DNA of 64,000 nucleotides, taken from positions 20,052,532 through 20,116,531 of the forward strand of contig NC_052510.1 in NCBI RefSeq assembly GCF_014356525.2, in the 5' to 3' direction. The position numbers and the translations under genes were made by a program. Position 1 is the first letter of the stretch. Every line of letters begins with the position of its first letter. The notes under the pieces were generated by a model that was given only the letters and a program-made list of their open reading frames with translations, searched no databases and had not been told where the DNA came from. Source of the stretch: Nilaparvata lugens. Taxonomy: Eukaryota; Arthropoda; Insecta; Hemiptera; Delphacidae. Shown here one piece after another: positions 11,250 through 22,268 of this stretch.

Positions 11250-11914
11250 ATGGAGGTAGGAATCAAACACAGCTACAACAAACACATTTTACATGCATTC
11301 GAATCAAACATGGACATTCAGTTTGTTCTTGAAGAGTTTGGCTTAGCATCATACATTATTAATTATGTTAGTAAAGCAGAGGCAGGGATATCAACATTTT
11401 TGAGGAATGCAGCAAAAGAAATGGAAGAAGGCAATATTGTATCGAGAGAACAATTTCGAAAAATCTCAAACGTTTTTCTGAATTGTCACTTGATGTCAGG
11501 AGGCAAGCTATGTGATCCTGTCTTTACCTGTTTCAAAAAGCAGCAGGAGAGTCATCTTCATAAACACAAGTCCGCGGTGTGAGCGAGTATTAATGCTAAA
11601 GAGTAAAACTTTACTTAAACAATTATCACCGGATTCAGAAGACGTCTTTATGGATGATCTGGTAGAGAAATACATTAAACGACCTGAATCATTAGAAAAC
11701 ATTTTGTTTGGCTGAGTATGTTGCATGTTTTTATACAAAATCAAGTAGAGATGTGGAAAACGAAAACGATGATCAATATGAGGAGACCACAATGATCGGA
11801 AAAAGAAATCGACCCGCTGTTATTAGATTTCGGAGGTTTAAGGTAAACTTAGAACCTCAGAATTACTATAGAGAGCAGGTTCTACTTCTTTTACCTTTCC
11901 GGAATGAGAAGTAG
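11250..11914 (+). pseudogene. Helitron Rep, tyrosine region and downstream linker
   Basis: The first 110 codons read SNMDIQFVLEEFGLASYIINYVSKAEAG, split here across the Helitron signature DIQFVL and the two-tyrosine YIINYVSK. Those tyrosines cut and join DNA in this family. The text continues in a second frame (11512-11715, with CERVLML) and a third (11708-11914, AEYVACFYTKS and RNRPAVIRFRRF). Two frameshifts, near 11540 and 11710, break it. A long region up to 12190 joins it to the helicase. Confidence 0.75.
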
Positions 11915-12189
11915 TGTGAGATTGAGGAAAGAGATTGTCAGCAACTGTATTTACAGCATTTGGAAACAATATAAATCAATCAGAGGAAATTCAAAATTGT
12001 TTCTGATAATCTAATAGAAGAGGCAATGGAAATACTTCAAAATAACGATGGTATGAGTTCAGTTGAAGAAGACCAATGCTCTGAACCTGTTGACATCTTT
12101 CTACAGGGTGGAGTAGAGGGGGATAAAAACAACAACAGCAACAACAGATTCAGCATCCCAAAACTTATAAATGTTGAGGAACTGAAAAA

Positions 12190-13155
12190 ATGCGAAAATC
12201 GTTGAACAATGAGCAATATAAAATTGTAAAGCATATTTTGGATTGTTTCAAAAGAAAGGAATTGCCATTCAAGATTTTGTTATGTGGTACAGCTGGAGTT
12301 GGCAAGAGCACTGTCATAAGAGCAATTTATCAATTAATCACCCACTATTTTGATGAAATGCCAGGTTCAAATAAAGATAGAATTAATTGTTGCTTTATTG
12401 TGTGCGCCCTCTGGAAAAGCGGCATTTCTAATCAATGGAGTCACACTGCACACTGCATTCGCTTTTCCAGCGATGTAGTGGAAGTTCAACTCTCAAGCGA
12501 TGTAGCCAACTCCCTCCGACAAAAATTAATCCTCATGAAGCTACTCATCATTGATGAAATCTCAATGGTGGGGAGCAAACTTCTGTGCAGAGTTGACTCT
12601 CGGCTGCGGCAGATAATGGGCTGTTATCAGCCTTTTGGTGGAGTGCCGGTATTGGTTGTGGGTGACCAGCATCAGCTACCATCGGTCATGGATTCGCCTG
12701 TTTACAAATTCCCATCGATGAATCAGCTAGAAAAAATAGTAGACCACAATCCCCTATGGGATGAATTCTCATTTTATGAACTCAAGCAGGTGATGCGGCA
12801 AAAGGATGACATTGCATTCATCAATGTGCTCAATAACATTGTAGTTGGACAGGTGAACACTCAGGATGAAGATCTGATTAATACAAGGAGAGTTGCAATT
12901 AATGAAGTGCCAAACAATGTGATTAGACTGTTCTCAAGAAATGCAGATGTTGATGAGCATAATGTCAAGAAAATTCAAGAATCACCTGGTGAAACTTTCA
13001 TCTCTCATGCTGAGGATAATGTGCTAGGCAAAGTTTCCAACGAAGCAAAGACCCGAATTTTAAACTCTATAAGAAAGAAGAAACCCACAGAGTTGAATGG
13101 CTTGAGTCATGAGATTCAACTTAAAGTTGATCTCAAATACATGATGCAAACATAG
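12190..13155 (+). pseudogene. Pif1-type helicase, N-terminal two thirds
   Basis: This is a 321-codon open stretch. Walker A is CGTAGVGKST (about residues 33-42) and Walker B is LLIIDEISMV. Motif III is VVGDQHQLPSV and a VMRQ motif follows. This is the ATPase core of the Helitron helicase, which unwinds DNA during rolling-circle transposition. The frame stops at TAG 13153-13155, where the text should continue toward the last helicase motifs that resume at 13301 in another frame. Confidence 0.85.
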
Positions 13156-13300
13156 ATGTGGAAGATGGATTTGTGAATGGAGCCTGTGGAACACTTGAAA
13201 AAATTATTTTTAGGCCCAATTCCAAAATTCCTTCGAAAGTGTTCATAGATTTCAATGAAGACAGAGTTGGCTCCAAAGCTAGACTCCTACAAAAAGCTTC

Positions 13301-14211
13301 ATGATCGATCAGGAAGTAAAATTAACTTTAACTCCTATAGATAGGTCAAGACAGATTTTAAACGTTTCAAATAAATTGGAACAACAAATTGTGAGAAATC
13401 AATTCCCTCTAAGTGCAGAGGCCATTACAATACATAAAAGTCAAGGCCAGACTTATAATGAAATTTGCCTTGATTTTACAAAATTAAAGCGAATAACAAA
13501 ATCGATGCTTTATGTTGCTTTGAGTAGAGTGAAGACTCTTTCTGGTCTCTACATTATTGGGGAATTCAAAAAAATAAAATTGCCTAAGAAAGAAGAGCAA
13601 GCACTGATAGAATTGACCACATTGAGAAAAAATAAAATGTTAAAATTTCTCTCTGAAGATTTCAAAATTGAAAACTCTGTATCTAAAATTATAGAGATCA
13701 ATTTGACAAAAAATGAAGAAAAGAAAGCGATCGATTTGGAAACTCAAATTACTAATAGGGCTATCCACAAAATTCTATCACCCAATTATTACCTTCAAGA
13801 TGATGATATTCAAAATTTTCATGATATTGTATCAGAAAACACTGAATATCATCCACAGTCAACTCTACTGGTTCAAATTCCTGAGCTGATAGAGTAAAGA
13901 AGAGATGCCAAGAATCTGCAGTTATTGTACCATCGACTGGGCAGCAGTAATGACTTCTCTTCAATTGGCCATTGGATTTGTTCGTATTTTGATGGTAATA
14001 TAATTCACATTTATGACAGTATGAACTCGAAACATCTTATTACGATAGTTCAATTTATTTAAATAAATTGTACGGAGATGTTCCCATTCATTTCCATCGA
14101 GTTCAACAACAAACGAATGGATATGATTGCGGATTATATGCCATAGCCTTTGCAGTGTCAATTTGTTTCAATAAGAATCCTTCGCATGTCTATACAGAGA
14201 GACTTGTTTGA
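13301..14211 (+). pseudogene. helicase C-terminus fused to Ulp1/C48 peptidase
   Basis: The frame 13301-13897 has the last Pif1 motifs AITIHKSQGQT and YVALSRVKTLSGLYI. After a stop (TAA 13895-13897) the same frame goes on with KNLQLLYHRLGSS and GHWICSYFDGNIIHIYDSMN, then a frameshift near 14060 leads to HFHRVQQQTNGYDCGLYAI. The order His-Trp, Asp, Gln, Cys is that of the Ulp1/SENP (C48) catalytic site. So a helicase and a de-ubiquitin-like peptidase were once one protein or directly adjacent. The stop and frameshift have since killed it. Confidence 0.75.
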
Positions 14212-15838
14212 GAAGCCACTGTGTAGAAATAATGAATCAAAGGAGACTAATTCTATGTCCACTACATGACATGAACTAATTGAACTAATTTCATGAATTG
14301 AGTACTGTAATGTATTTAGCTGTATTTTTTCAACAAAACTACTTACGGTATTTTTCCTGTTTTTTATAATATGAAATTATGTACAATACGAGTGTGTTGT
14401 CTCAACTCTGTAAATTATTAATATATTCATTATAATTATTATTGTAATTTGTTAACTGGAGACTTCAAGACACAGGGTTAGCGGTTACTGTGTGGCGAAG
14501 TCAAAAGTTAATAAACAATGTTAATATGGATAAAAATGTAAATATGTGAGTGTGTGAATATAAATGTAAATATGGGAGTGTGTAAATATATAGATATGTG
14601 AATGTTAATATTTTGATAGAATGTAATAATGTATATAGTTATGGGGCCAGGCATACATTGCCAAGTACGGAAATTTCATCAAAAGTTTGATCAGACACAC
14701 GATCATTAATGGATATCACGTCACATGTTAATGGATAACATTAACGACGTGTTGCACATGTTGTCACATTAGTGACGTGTTCACGTCACGATTAATGGAT
14801 ATCAATCGATCATGGCACATGACACACTATAATGGATAAATTCTCTGTGCGGGTCTATGGCGTCCGTGGATCAGCTTTGATCCCCTGTTGTTAATACCAA
14901 GTGCAAGTATTCACAACAGGCCAACCTCTTACCTGAATGGAGAGGTGCCAATCAAAAGGGGCACGCAGGTCCCGGCTGGCGCAAACAATAGACCTTATTG
15001 CACAATAATTTTCTGATTTTCAGATAAGAGTTGCGATGGAAAAAAAATTACGTAACTACAAAAATATATGTGAGTAGGGATACCTTGTCATGTCATTATA
15101 GCCAGACCACAATGATAGAAGTTAATACTTTTATACAGTAGTTAACATAGGTTACAGTCATAGGAGAGTTGGTAGCAGTGGGCTACGTTGTTATTGCTCA
15201 AATTTGTTACTCCGTATTTTCATGAATTTATAAGTGGTAGAAGTTAAAGAATTAGTAACTGGTTGGTTCTATGTGAATTATAAAGTTTTGGTGTACCTGC
15301 TGATAATATCCACATGAGGTTAACTGTAAGTATAGATACTGATATTCAAGTGAAGCTTACGAACTGTTTACACGGTCTTGACATATTTTCGGCCATTTCT
15401 GACTGCCGGTTTTTTCCTGCGATTGCTAATAACAATAAACAACTACCGTACTGAATCTATCTGTCGTCTGCTAGAGCCAGTAGGCCTATTGAATTGTGAC
15501 GTCGATTAGCTGATAACGGTAAGAGAGAGAAAGTGTTATCACTATCTGTCAATAGACCGAGCGCTTCACAGCTGTTCAAATTGTTGTTTGTTTACTCGTA
15601 GCCATAGTACTTCAAAAGCGCGTAGTTTAAATCAAGAAGACTTTCTATTACCTATATTCGCACAATCATATCCTGACTCAGGGGCTTCCTTCTCCGCTTT
15701 TGTTTTGATTGCCCTCAAGACGCTTCCTTATCATTTTCCCTTATTAATCTCTAATTCCCAGTGAAAACTGACTTCATCTTTATATTCCTTGAACTGAGTG
15801 ACGCCGCGCTGAACTGAGCTCGAACTGTTTTGAACTGA
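14212..15838. other. intergenic DNA; short-motif cluster, no gene
   Basis: No coding region is seen. Features are a (TGTGTAAATATA)-like simple stretch at 14520-14610, the TTAATGGATA cluster at 14704-14840, and a GC-richer block at 14850-14995 that looks like a TE end. The right part may include the 5' leader of the next LINE. Confidence 0.45.
14704..14840. repeat. cluster of TTAATGGATA and CACGTCAC motifs
   Basis: Four copies of (A/T)TAATGGATA occur at about 14706, 14729, 14791 and 14830. They are interleaved with CACGTCAC and GTGACGTG in both orientations, and the words around them can pair. Confidence 0.6.
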
Positions 15839-15922
15839 GCTTTAATAAGAAAATTTACAGCGAGGACGGGAGGGAATGTTGCTATTGAGGTTGATGGATT
15901 TAATTTCAAAAGGGATCGCATT

Positions 15923-17254
15923 ATGGTTGATGGTAAAATCTCGTGGAGATGTCTCAGCATTGGCTGTCCGGTAAATTTGAAGACAAATTCGGGCATAAAT
16001 AAAGTATTAGATACAATCGGACAGCACAATCATCCGGCTCCAGATTTGGATCCTGCGAGTGACAATTCAAAGAGTGAATTAGCTTCAGAATTTATTTCAA
16101 AATCTCCAAAAACTCCTAGAAATAACAGAAGTTCACTTTCATCACCTATGACTTGTGATATGGGTGTAAATACGCCGACCACAAGGACTGTCTCAACTGA
16201 TTCTTCAGATAGTATGCGTACAGTCGAGCTTCTTCAGCAACGAGATGATTTAATTGCCTTCTCACAAGAATTGAAGATGCAAATTGAAATACTCGAGAAT
16301 CAAGTGAAATCTCAAAAAGCTGAGTCCAGTTCAATGGCGCTTAATTTTAAGAACGAACATCTGGCTATCAAAGATCAATTTAAATCTATGGCCATTACTG
16401 TGGAAACCTTGGAGGTTGACAACCGTGTCTTACGGAGTGAAATAGAAATGTCCAGAGATGAAGCCAACCGATGGAAGAATAAATACGAGGTGCTAGTGAA
16501 TTCGGCATCATGTGATGTTTTGACGCAGCGACGAAGTGAGGACTGACTCCAGTGGGCGAATTTAAAAAGTAATAATACACAACTGGTGCAAGGAAAGGAC
16601 TTACAATCAAATAATAATGACTCACGAGGCATACATAAAAAGAATAAGACTGACAGTAATAACACGAAACAGCGAGTGAAGATTAGGTGTTTTTCGGACA
16701 GTCAGGGAAGACAGGTTGCCAAGGGTGTCTCTTCAGAGAGTGATCATGACTTTCTAAATATGATGAAGCCGGGTGACAATTTTGATGCAGTGACGGAGGA
16801 GTGCAATAGTATGTGTTCTGATATGTGTGAGAAAGATCTAGTGGTTCTTATTGCTGGAACTAATGACGTAGCATCAAATGAATCAAATAATTTTATTAGA
16901 TCGTTCAAAAAGAGACTTTTGGAACTGCGACATACTAACGTATTAGTGTTCTCCGTACCACACCGTTATGATCTACCCCAGTGGTCATGTGTAAATGTGG
17001 AAGTACGTAAAACCAATGAACAGTTGAAAAACATAAGCAAACGCTTCTCTAACGTTGTATTTACGGATTTAAGTTCACTGGGAGCAAGATTCCACACGTC
17101 TCATGGTCTTCATCTTAACAGAATTGGTAAAAAACATATTGTTGACATGATACTGATTACTGTAACTCGAATCAATGCCACTTTAGAGTCAACCAAAAAC
17201 ACTATTACATTAGGTCAAAAGGGAAATGACAACAAATATTTTTTAGATGTATAG
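15923..17254 (+). pseudogene. LINE ORF1: FLYWCH finger, coiled coil, SGNH hydrolase
   Basis: The frame is open from about 15839. First comes a FLYWCH zinc finger (VDGFNFKRDRIMVDGKISW, then WRCLSIGC and HNHP: C-x4-C and H-x-H). A Ser-rich linker and a coiled coil follow at about residues 95-195 (heptads such as LKMQIEILENQVKSQ). A single TGA at 16544-16546 interrupts the same frame, which goes on to 17254 with an SGNH domain: CFSDSQGR, LIAGTND and HGLHLNRIGK. SGNH/esterase domains are known in ORF1 of CR1/L2-like LINEs; zinc fingers there are usually PHD or CCHC. Apart from the TGA the reading frame is clean. Confidence 0.75.
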
Positions 17255-17433
17255 ATTGTTCATCTATTGCTATTACGAGTAGTTCACCTAGTTGTACGAA
17301 AAATGAAACTTTTGTTACTAATTGTAATGCACAATCTTTAAATGAGACCGTAGGTAATCAAACTAAAATAACTCGGTCCACTAGTAATATCTGTATTAAT
17401 CCCACGACAATTAACTTACGTAAGCCTATTGAA

Positions 17434-18282
17434 ATGTCTATTACCTCAGAATTCAATGTAGGATATCTAAATGTTAAAGGTATAAACAATAAACATGTAG
17501 TTTTGAATGAATTTGGGAATAAAAACAATTGTCATACTCTTTGTCTGAGTGAGCATTGGTGCAAGGAAGAAAATATAATTTATCATAAATTAGATGATTA
17601 TGTTTTAGTCAATAGTTATTGTAGAAAACAATTCATACATGGGGGAGTATCTATTTATGTCAGACCTGAGCTTGCAAAAGAAAGTATTAAATTAGATTTG
17701 GATTGTCTCAACAGTGAAAAGAATTTTGAAGTAACAGGCATAGCTATTAATAAACTTGAGCTTATTGTAGTTTCTCTGTATAGATCGCCCTCAGGAAACC
17801 CTGCTCTTTTCTTACAGGGTCTTGATGAGGTTTTACATTTGTTCAGTAGACCCAGGTGGAAAAATTATCGCATTGTACTGGGAGGTGACCTTAATGCTGA
17901 GTTTAATGTACTACAAGATAAGGCAACAGTTCATGAGTTGAAAAATCTATTAAGGCAGTTCAACTTTTATTGCACAAATTTAAGGCCCACTAGGGGATCT
18001 GCTTGCCTTGACAATATATTTACCAACATAGGCACACAATATATCTACACAGATGTAAAAGCATGCCATTTTTCTGACCATGATTGTGTTTTTCTGAGCC
18101 TATTGAATTTGGCCCAAGGGGATGGCGGTGTCAGGACAAAGATGGTTTCTACTAGACCTGTAACTGTTGAGAAGATGCAAAATTTTAGATCTGCACTATC
18201 ACATATAGATTGGGTAGCCAAATTATCTAACCAAGTGGGTGGTGAAGCTATTTTTAACCGTTTTATGGAAATATTTATGTGA
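17434..18282 (+). pseudogene. LINE ORF2 endonuclease domain, RT missing
   Basis: This encodes an APE-type endonuclease with all main blocks: FNVGYLNVKGI, LCLSEHW (catalytic Glu), YRSPSGN, LGGDLNAEF (Asp/Asn) and FSDHDCVF (Asp/His). The frame is uninterrupted for 282 codons and starts 180 bases after ORF1. It then runs into unrelated DNA and stops. The RT that should follow is absent. Confidence 0.8.
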
Positions 18283-18496
18283 TTTCCATGGTCGATATTC
18301 TTTTCATCGGCAAGTGAGAATGCAATTCAATCACAAAGGAAGTTGAAATGTTAATAACAATACAATAATTTATTTTCTAGATTTGAATTTTATTTATCGT
18401 GGCTTTGGTTTATTTACTCACTATAAAATACAAATCAACATTTTTAAAATATTGATGGAAGAGGGCGACAATTTTAAGAATTTAAAGTACGGTTTT

Positions 18497-18553
18497 TTAT
18501 TCAGGTACAGTTTTTGATATCCAATCAAGATACGCTTGATTTCCACCAGTTAT
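18497..18553 (-). CDS. CUTA: CUTA last exon
   Basis: It encodes ITGGNQAYLDWISKTVPE and a TAA stop after the acceptor TATGTTTCAG. Its stop is about 215 bases from the broken end of the neighbouring LINE, so its 3' UTR must be short or run into TE DNA. Confidence 0.88.
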   Translation of the reverse strand: MTGGNQAYLDWISKTVPE

Positions 18554-21500
18554 CTGAAACATAAAATACCGTAGTGGAATTTATTCAAAATTAGTTCAAT
18601 TTAAGTTTGAGTTTTGATCATCTATCACCATAAATATTCAAGGGTAAATAAAACAAGTGACCTGCCTGGATCAGGTCTGGTGTTAGATTTTTCAGGTCAT
18701 ACCTGATCAGTTTCAAGCCCTCTGACAAGGGTAAGCAGTATTACTTTATTTAATCATCATAATGATAAGTAGAAGAGAAATAGGTATCACCCAACCGAAA
18801 ATCTTTGCCAAATTTTCATGTTGAACAAATTATGAAAATATAGTACAAATTTGTTGAGGGGGATTCAAGCATACATTGTTATTCTTTTCATGATATTTTA
18901 TTAGGTTCTTCTAATAATTTCAGAATGGCCGTTTGCACACTCACCTTTTCCGACACTCATAATTCTCACCAACAGATGATTCTTAGCCAATCAGAGGGTA
19001 ATATTCTATCGGCCAATAATATGTGAGGGTAAAAACAGCCTAAGAATTGAAGGTCAATTCTAGAGTAAGTTATGCTAATACCTCGAAATAAATAATGTAG
19101 GATGAAATTTGACTTTTTATGCAAAATACCAGGTAGGCTATATTGAGTTGAAAATTTATTGGGCTTTTAAAGATATCAATCATAATTATAGTCAATGCAT
19201 AATATAGTACAATAATAAATAACATTATCATATACTTACAGGTGTAGTTATAACTTCGCATACTGAATAAGGATGATTCTCTCTGTGGAAAGAAAAAATA
19301 TTATTAAACAAGGATCAAGCCCACAGGTAAGCAATAAAAATATAATATATTAATCTATTAGTATGTTTTATTCTTGTTTGTCTCACGCAGTCCAGTGTGT
19401 ATTAATGCTTCCGTGTAGATAATTACATTTTTACTCATGAATCAAATTGTTCGCTCGCAATTCTCTCTATGTCCAGACCAGTCTTTCATCGGTTTCTCTC
19501 AATTTCTTCTGTACATTTGGACTGTATAGTCTTCTGAATATAACTTACCGGTAGCCTGTATAATGTATATTATTTCTCTATAATGTATTCTGAATACGGT
19601 AACTGTACAGGAAATTTTATAGCAAATTATTGCAACAATAAAAATAAGGTTCAGTTTTGCAACAACTACTTTGCTTCTGCAACACAACAAATTTTATGCA
19701 GCATGTTTTTATCGTCTCATTATACGGACAAAATATAAATATTGAATTAAAATATTTCTGACACTCACTTAACATATTTTGTCAGAGGTTCAACTTTGGC
19801 ACTCCTTGTTTTTATCATCTGTAACAAAAAAAAGTCAAAATTTGAATAGTTTTGTTCTGGCAAAGTTCATTTTATATTGTAAATGGAATATGGACACTCC
19901 TGTATAATTTAATGAGAAAATTATAAGTTTATAAATACAGTAGGCCTACAAAATGTTATCAAACTAATACATATCCCATTTAATTAAATTAATAAAAACA
20001 ATATAAAACTTGTAGTACCCTTTTATTGAAACATTTTAAAAACTTAAAAACATTTCAACTGTTCAGTTAACTGTTTTAAAGCTTTTGAAATGTTTCAATA
20101 AAAGGGTACTACAAGTTTTATATTGTTTTATTTGTTTACTTTAGCAGACATTAGATCCAAAAATTATAAATGGAGATATGGACACTTCTGTATAATTTAA
20201 TGAGAAAATGATAAGTTTATAAATACAGTAGGCCTACATTATGTTATCAAACTAATACATATCATATTCAATCAAATTAAAAAAATAAAATAAAACTTGT
20301 TGTACCCTTTTATTAAAACATTTTAAAAACTTTAAAACATTTTAACCTGTTAAAAGGGTAGTACTACTAGTTTTATATTGTTCTTATTAACTTTAATAGG
20401 AAAGCCCATATAAGTGAAGTGACCCTATCTAATTAATTATTTTCATTTATTTTTTGTAATATTTTATATCGTATGATTTTTTTTTGTTTTAAAAATACTA
20501 GTGTGAAGTGTATGTAAAAATAAATCAAGAATAAAGATCAATAAAACAAGGCTAGTGTCCTTGCTATTCATCATTTCAGCACCCTCTATCATTCGCCAAT
20601 GATAATTTTGTTTATGATAAACTCAGAATATTGATATGAAAAAAAATATATTTAATTTGCTCATCTTGCACTATATAGGCTGATCTGCTTCATTATAGCA
20701 CTAGGCCTATAACTACTGTACATACAACTATGACGTGAATGTGATACAAATGTTGAAACGCAGATCAAATAAACTTTAACAATCCATTTGAAAATACTAA
20801 AATCTGTCAAGCCACAATCATTCAACATTCTGAACAAAAGTGAAGGATTAGTGAAGCTTGATTGAAGTTTTGAAAAAATCACAGGAAATTTCCAATTTAC
20901 AAACTTCCAAAATCTTTCAATTTACAAACACTTGAAATGGAGAATATATATTAATGCTTGGAGATGAGTTGCATGAACTCAATAAATAATGTAAAACCCA
21001 TTCACGAGCATGAATTTATAAAAGAATCATGCATTACAATTATGGATTAAATATCACCAACCAGAAGTAGCTCTGAATCTTCTTGGATTTTGCCTTCCCA
21101 CTCATACCTACAAAAATAGAAATGTTTGTTATCAACATAATGTGATTGATTCCATTTAAACAAATTATTTGATTCAAGAAAATTATTCTTGAAAATTCTT
21201 TTGAAATTTTCTTGAACAGACATGACTCAAATAAACAAGAGAAAATATACAACTCTGATCAACACAACATTATTAATACACACAGCTCAGCATAGATGTA
21301 TAATAATATCATTCAACACAAATTTTAATTTTACTTGAAAAATTATTCTTATTTGGTATATTTTTCGTCGTGTTGTTTTGCATTGTTATATTGAGTGATT
21401 TGTTTTGTACTTTGTCTTGTGGCGTTGCGTTGTGTTGTGCAGTGTCAAAATGGTTTGTGCAACTATTATACATATTATTGTTCCATGATGATTCGTAAAA

Positions 21501-22268
21501 AGCATGTATTTTGATTGTCGTAATGAATTGCATTGAGTTGTATACCTTGTATTGCATGAGTGTGCTTTGTTACTAATGTTTTGTTCTATCATTTGATTTG
21601 TTCTGTTCTGTATTTAATTTTTTTGTAGTAATATCAATTCCTGTTAAATTGGTGTTCAGTGTTGAATCGTTTTGTGTCGAGTTGTTTTTTGCTTTGTCTT
21701 ATGTTGTGTTGGGTGTTTGTTTGTTTTTTGTTAAGTTTGTTACTTTTCATTGTATTGTTTTTATTGCGGATGATCATGATGCCCACATGAGCTTTTTTTA
21801 GCTTGTGCATGGGTAATGGAGAGTGCGTCGATGATTTGATGAGATGATCAAACGCCCATGTCTACCAACGGGATTCGAACCCACGACCAGGTAGCGCTAG
21901 CAAACTGAAGGGTGCAACGCAAGCTGGATTAGCTTACAAAATGATAGTGAACAGTAGAAATATTATTCTTGTATGGTAGCCTATTATTCATATTGACTCG
22001 GCCAGGCTGATCCAATTATATCTCGTGGGAATTATATGTTTACAGTTCACAGTCACTATTGTGTGCGAAACCAGCTGTAGTGGTCTCTGCTAACCTGACC
22101 GGCAATAATGTGTATCATCTATGTTAATAGTTTTTTATACCTTTAGATATTATTATAAAATCTACAATACCTCATATTTTCACAGATTAATTATATCAGA
22201 ATACTTACACAGATGTCAATTGGGGAATTATGTTCACACAGGCGGCCAATTTGTTTGAAACAAGTCCA
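18497..22268 (-). CDS. CUTA: CutA divalent-cation tolerance protein homologue (first exon missing)
   Basis: Five coding exons on the minus strand join in frame: 22209-22268, 21062-21107, 19769-19818, 19240-19282 and 18497-18553. Together they give 84 residues, with LVSNKLAACVNIIPQ, YEWEGKIQEDSELLL, MIKTRSAKVEPLT, ENHPYSVCEVI and YLDWISKTVPE. This follows the CutA1 fold line by line (human: KRLAACVNLIPQITSIYEW, EEDSEVLMMIKT, HPYEVAEVIALP). CutA forms a very stable trimer; in animals it is linked to copper and to acetylcholinesterase maturation. All junctions have GT/AG sites and matching phases. The exon with the expected VTVPNE-like strand (about 25 residues) was not found between 22.3 and 25 kb, so the start lies farther right or is lost. 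Confidence 0.88.
19240..19282 (-). CDS. CUTA: CUTA exon
   Basis: It completes the split lysine and encodes ENHPYSVCEVITTP. Acceptor CTTTCCACAG, donor GTAAGTAT. Confidence 0.88.
19769..19818 (-). CDS. CUTA: CUTA exon
   Basis: It encodes MIKTRSAKVEPLTKYV plus two bases of a lysine codon. Acceptor TTGTTACAG, donor GTGAGTGT. Confidence 0.88.
19868..20390. repeat. tandem pair of hairpin-containing units in CUTA intron
   Basis: Two copies about 285 bases apart share GTATAATTTAATGAGAAAAT, CAGTAGGCCTACA and ATGTTATCAAACTAATACAT in the same order. Each copy ends in a hairpin built from ACTTGTAGTACCCTTTTAT and its reverse complement. The first hairpin (about 19995-20135) is much better preserved than the second (about 20290-20385). 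Confidence 0.8.
21062..21107 (-). CDS. CUTA: CUTA exon
   Basis: It encodes YEWEGKIQEDSELLL after completing a split valine. The donor is GTTGGT, weaker than the others. Confidence 0.85.
21790..21935 (-). mobile_element. tRNA-derived SINE
   Basis: The minus strand contains CGTGGGTTCGAATCCCGTTG, an exact pol III B box (GGTTCGAATCC). Upstream text is tRNA-like, but there is no intact cloverleaf. The body runs leftward into A-rich sequence. Confidence 0.6.
22209..22268 (-). CDS. CUTA: CUTA exon (first one found)
   Basis: Acceptor TTTGTTACAG and donor GTAAGTAT in minus orientation. It encodes GLVSNKLAACVNIIPQLTS, with single and double split codons at its ends. LAACVN is the CutA signature. Confidence 0.88.

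Larger units (their letters stand above)
11200..14211 (+). mobile_element. Helitron remnant with Rep end, Pif1 helicase and Ulp1 peptidase
   Basis: In order there is the C-terminal part of the HUH Rep (11250-11914), a Pif1-family helicase (12190-13897 with breaks) and a C48 peptidase (13898-14211). This order is that of Helitron-type rolling-circle transposons. The Rep HUH motif itself is not present, so the 5' part is lost. I did not find reliable TC and CTRR ends. Frames shift several times, so it is dead. Confidence 0.8.
15839..18282 (+). mobile_element. 3'-truncated LINE with FLYWCH-SGNH ORF1
   Basis: ORF1 (15923-17254, one stop inside) and the endonuclease part of ORF2 (17434-18282) are present. 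The reverse transcriptase and 3' end are absent. ORF order and the SGNH domain in ORF1 fit the CR1/L2 group. Loss of the 3' end is not the usual outcome of target-primed insertion, which truncates 5' ends, so a later deletion probably removed it. Confidence 0.75.

Noticed and set aside
21309..21801. Asn/Thr/His-rich minus and Phe/Val-rich plus frames
   Set aside because: The region is a TTGTGTTG-type low-complexity stretch; frames are by-products.
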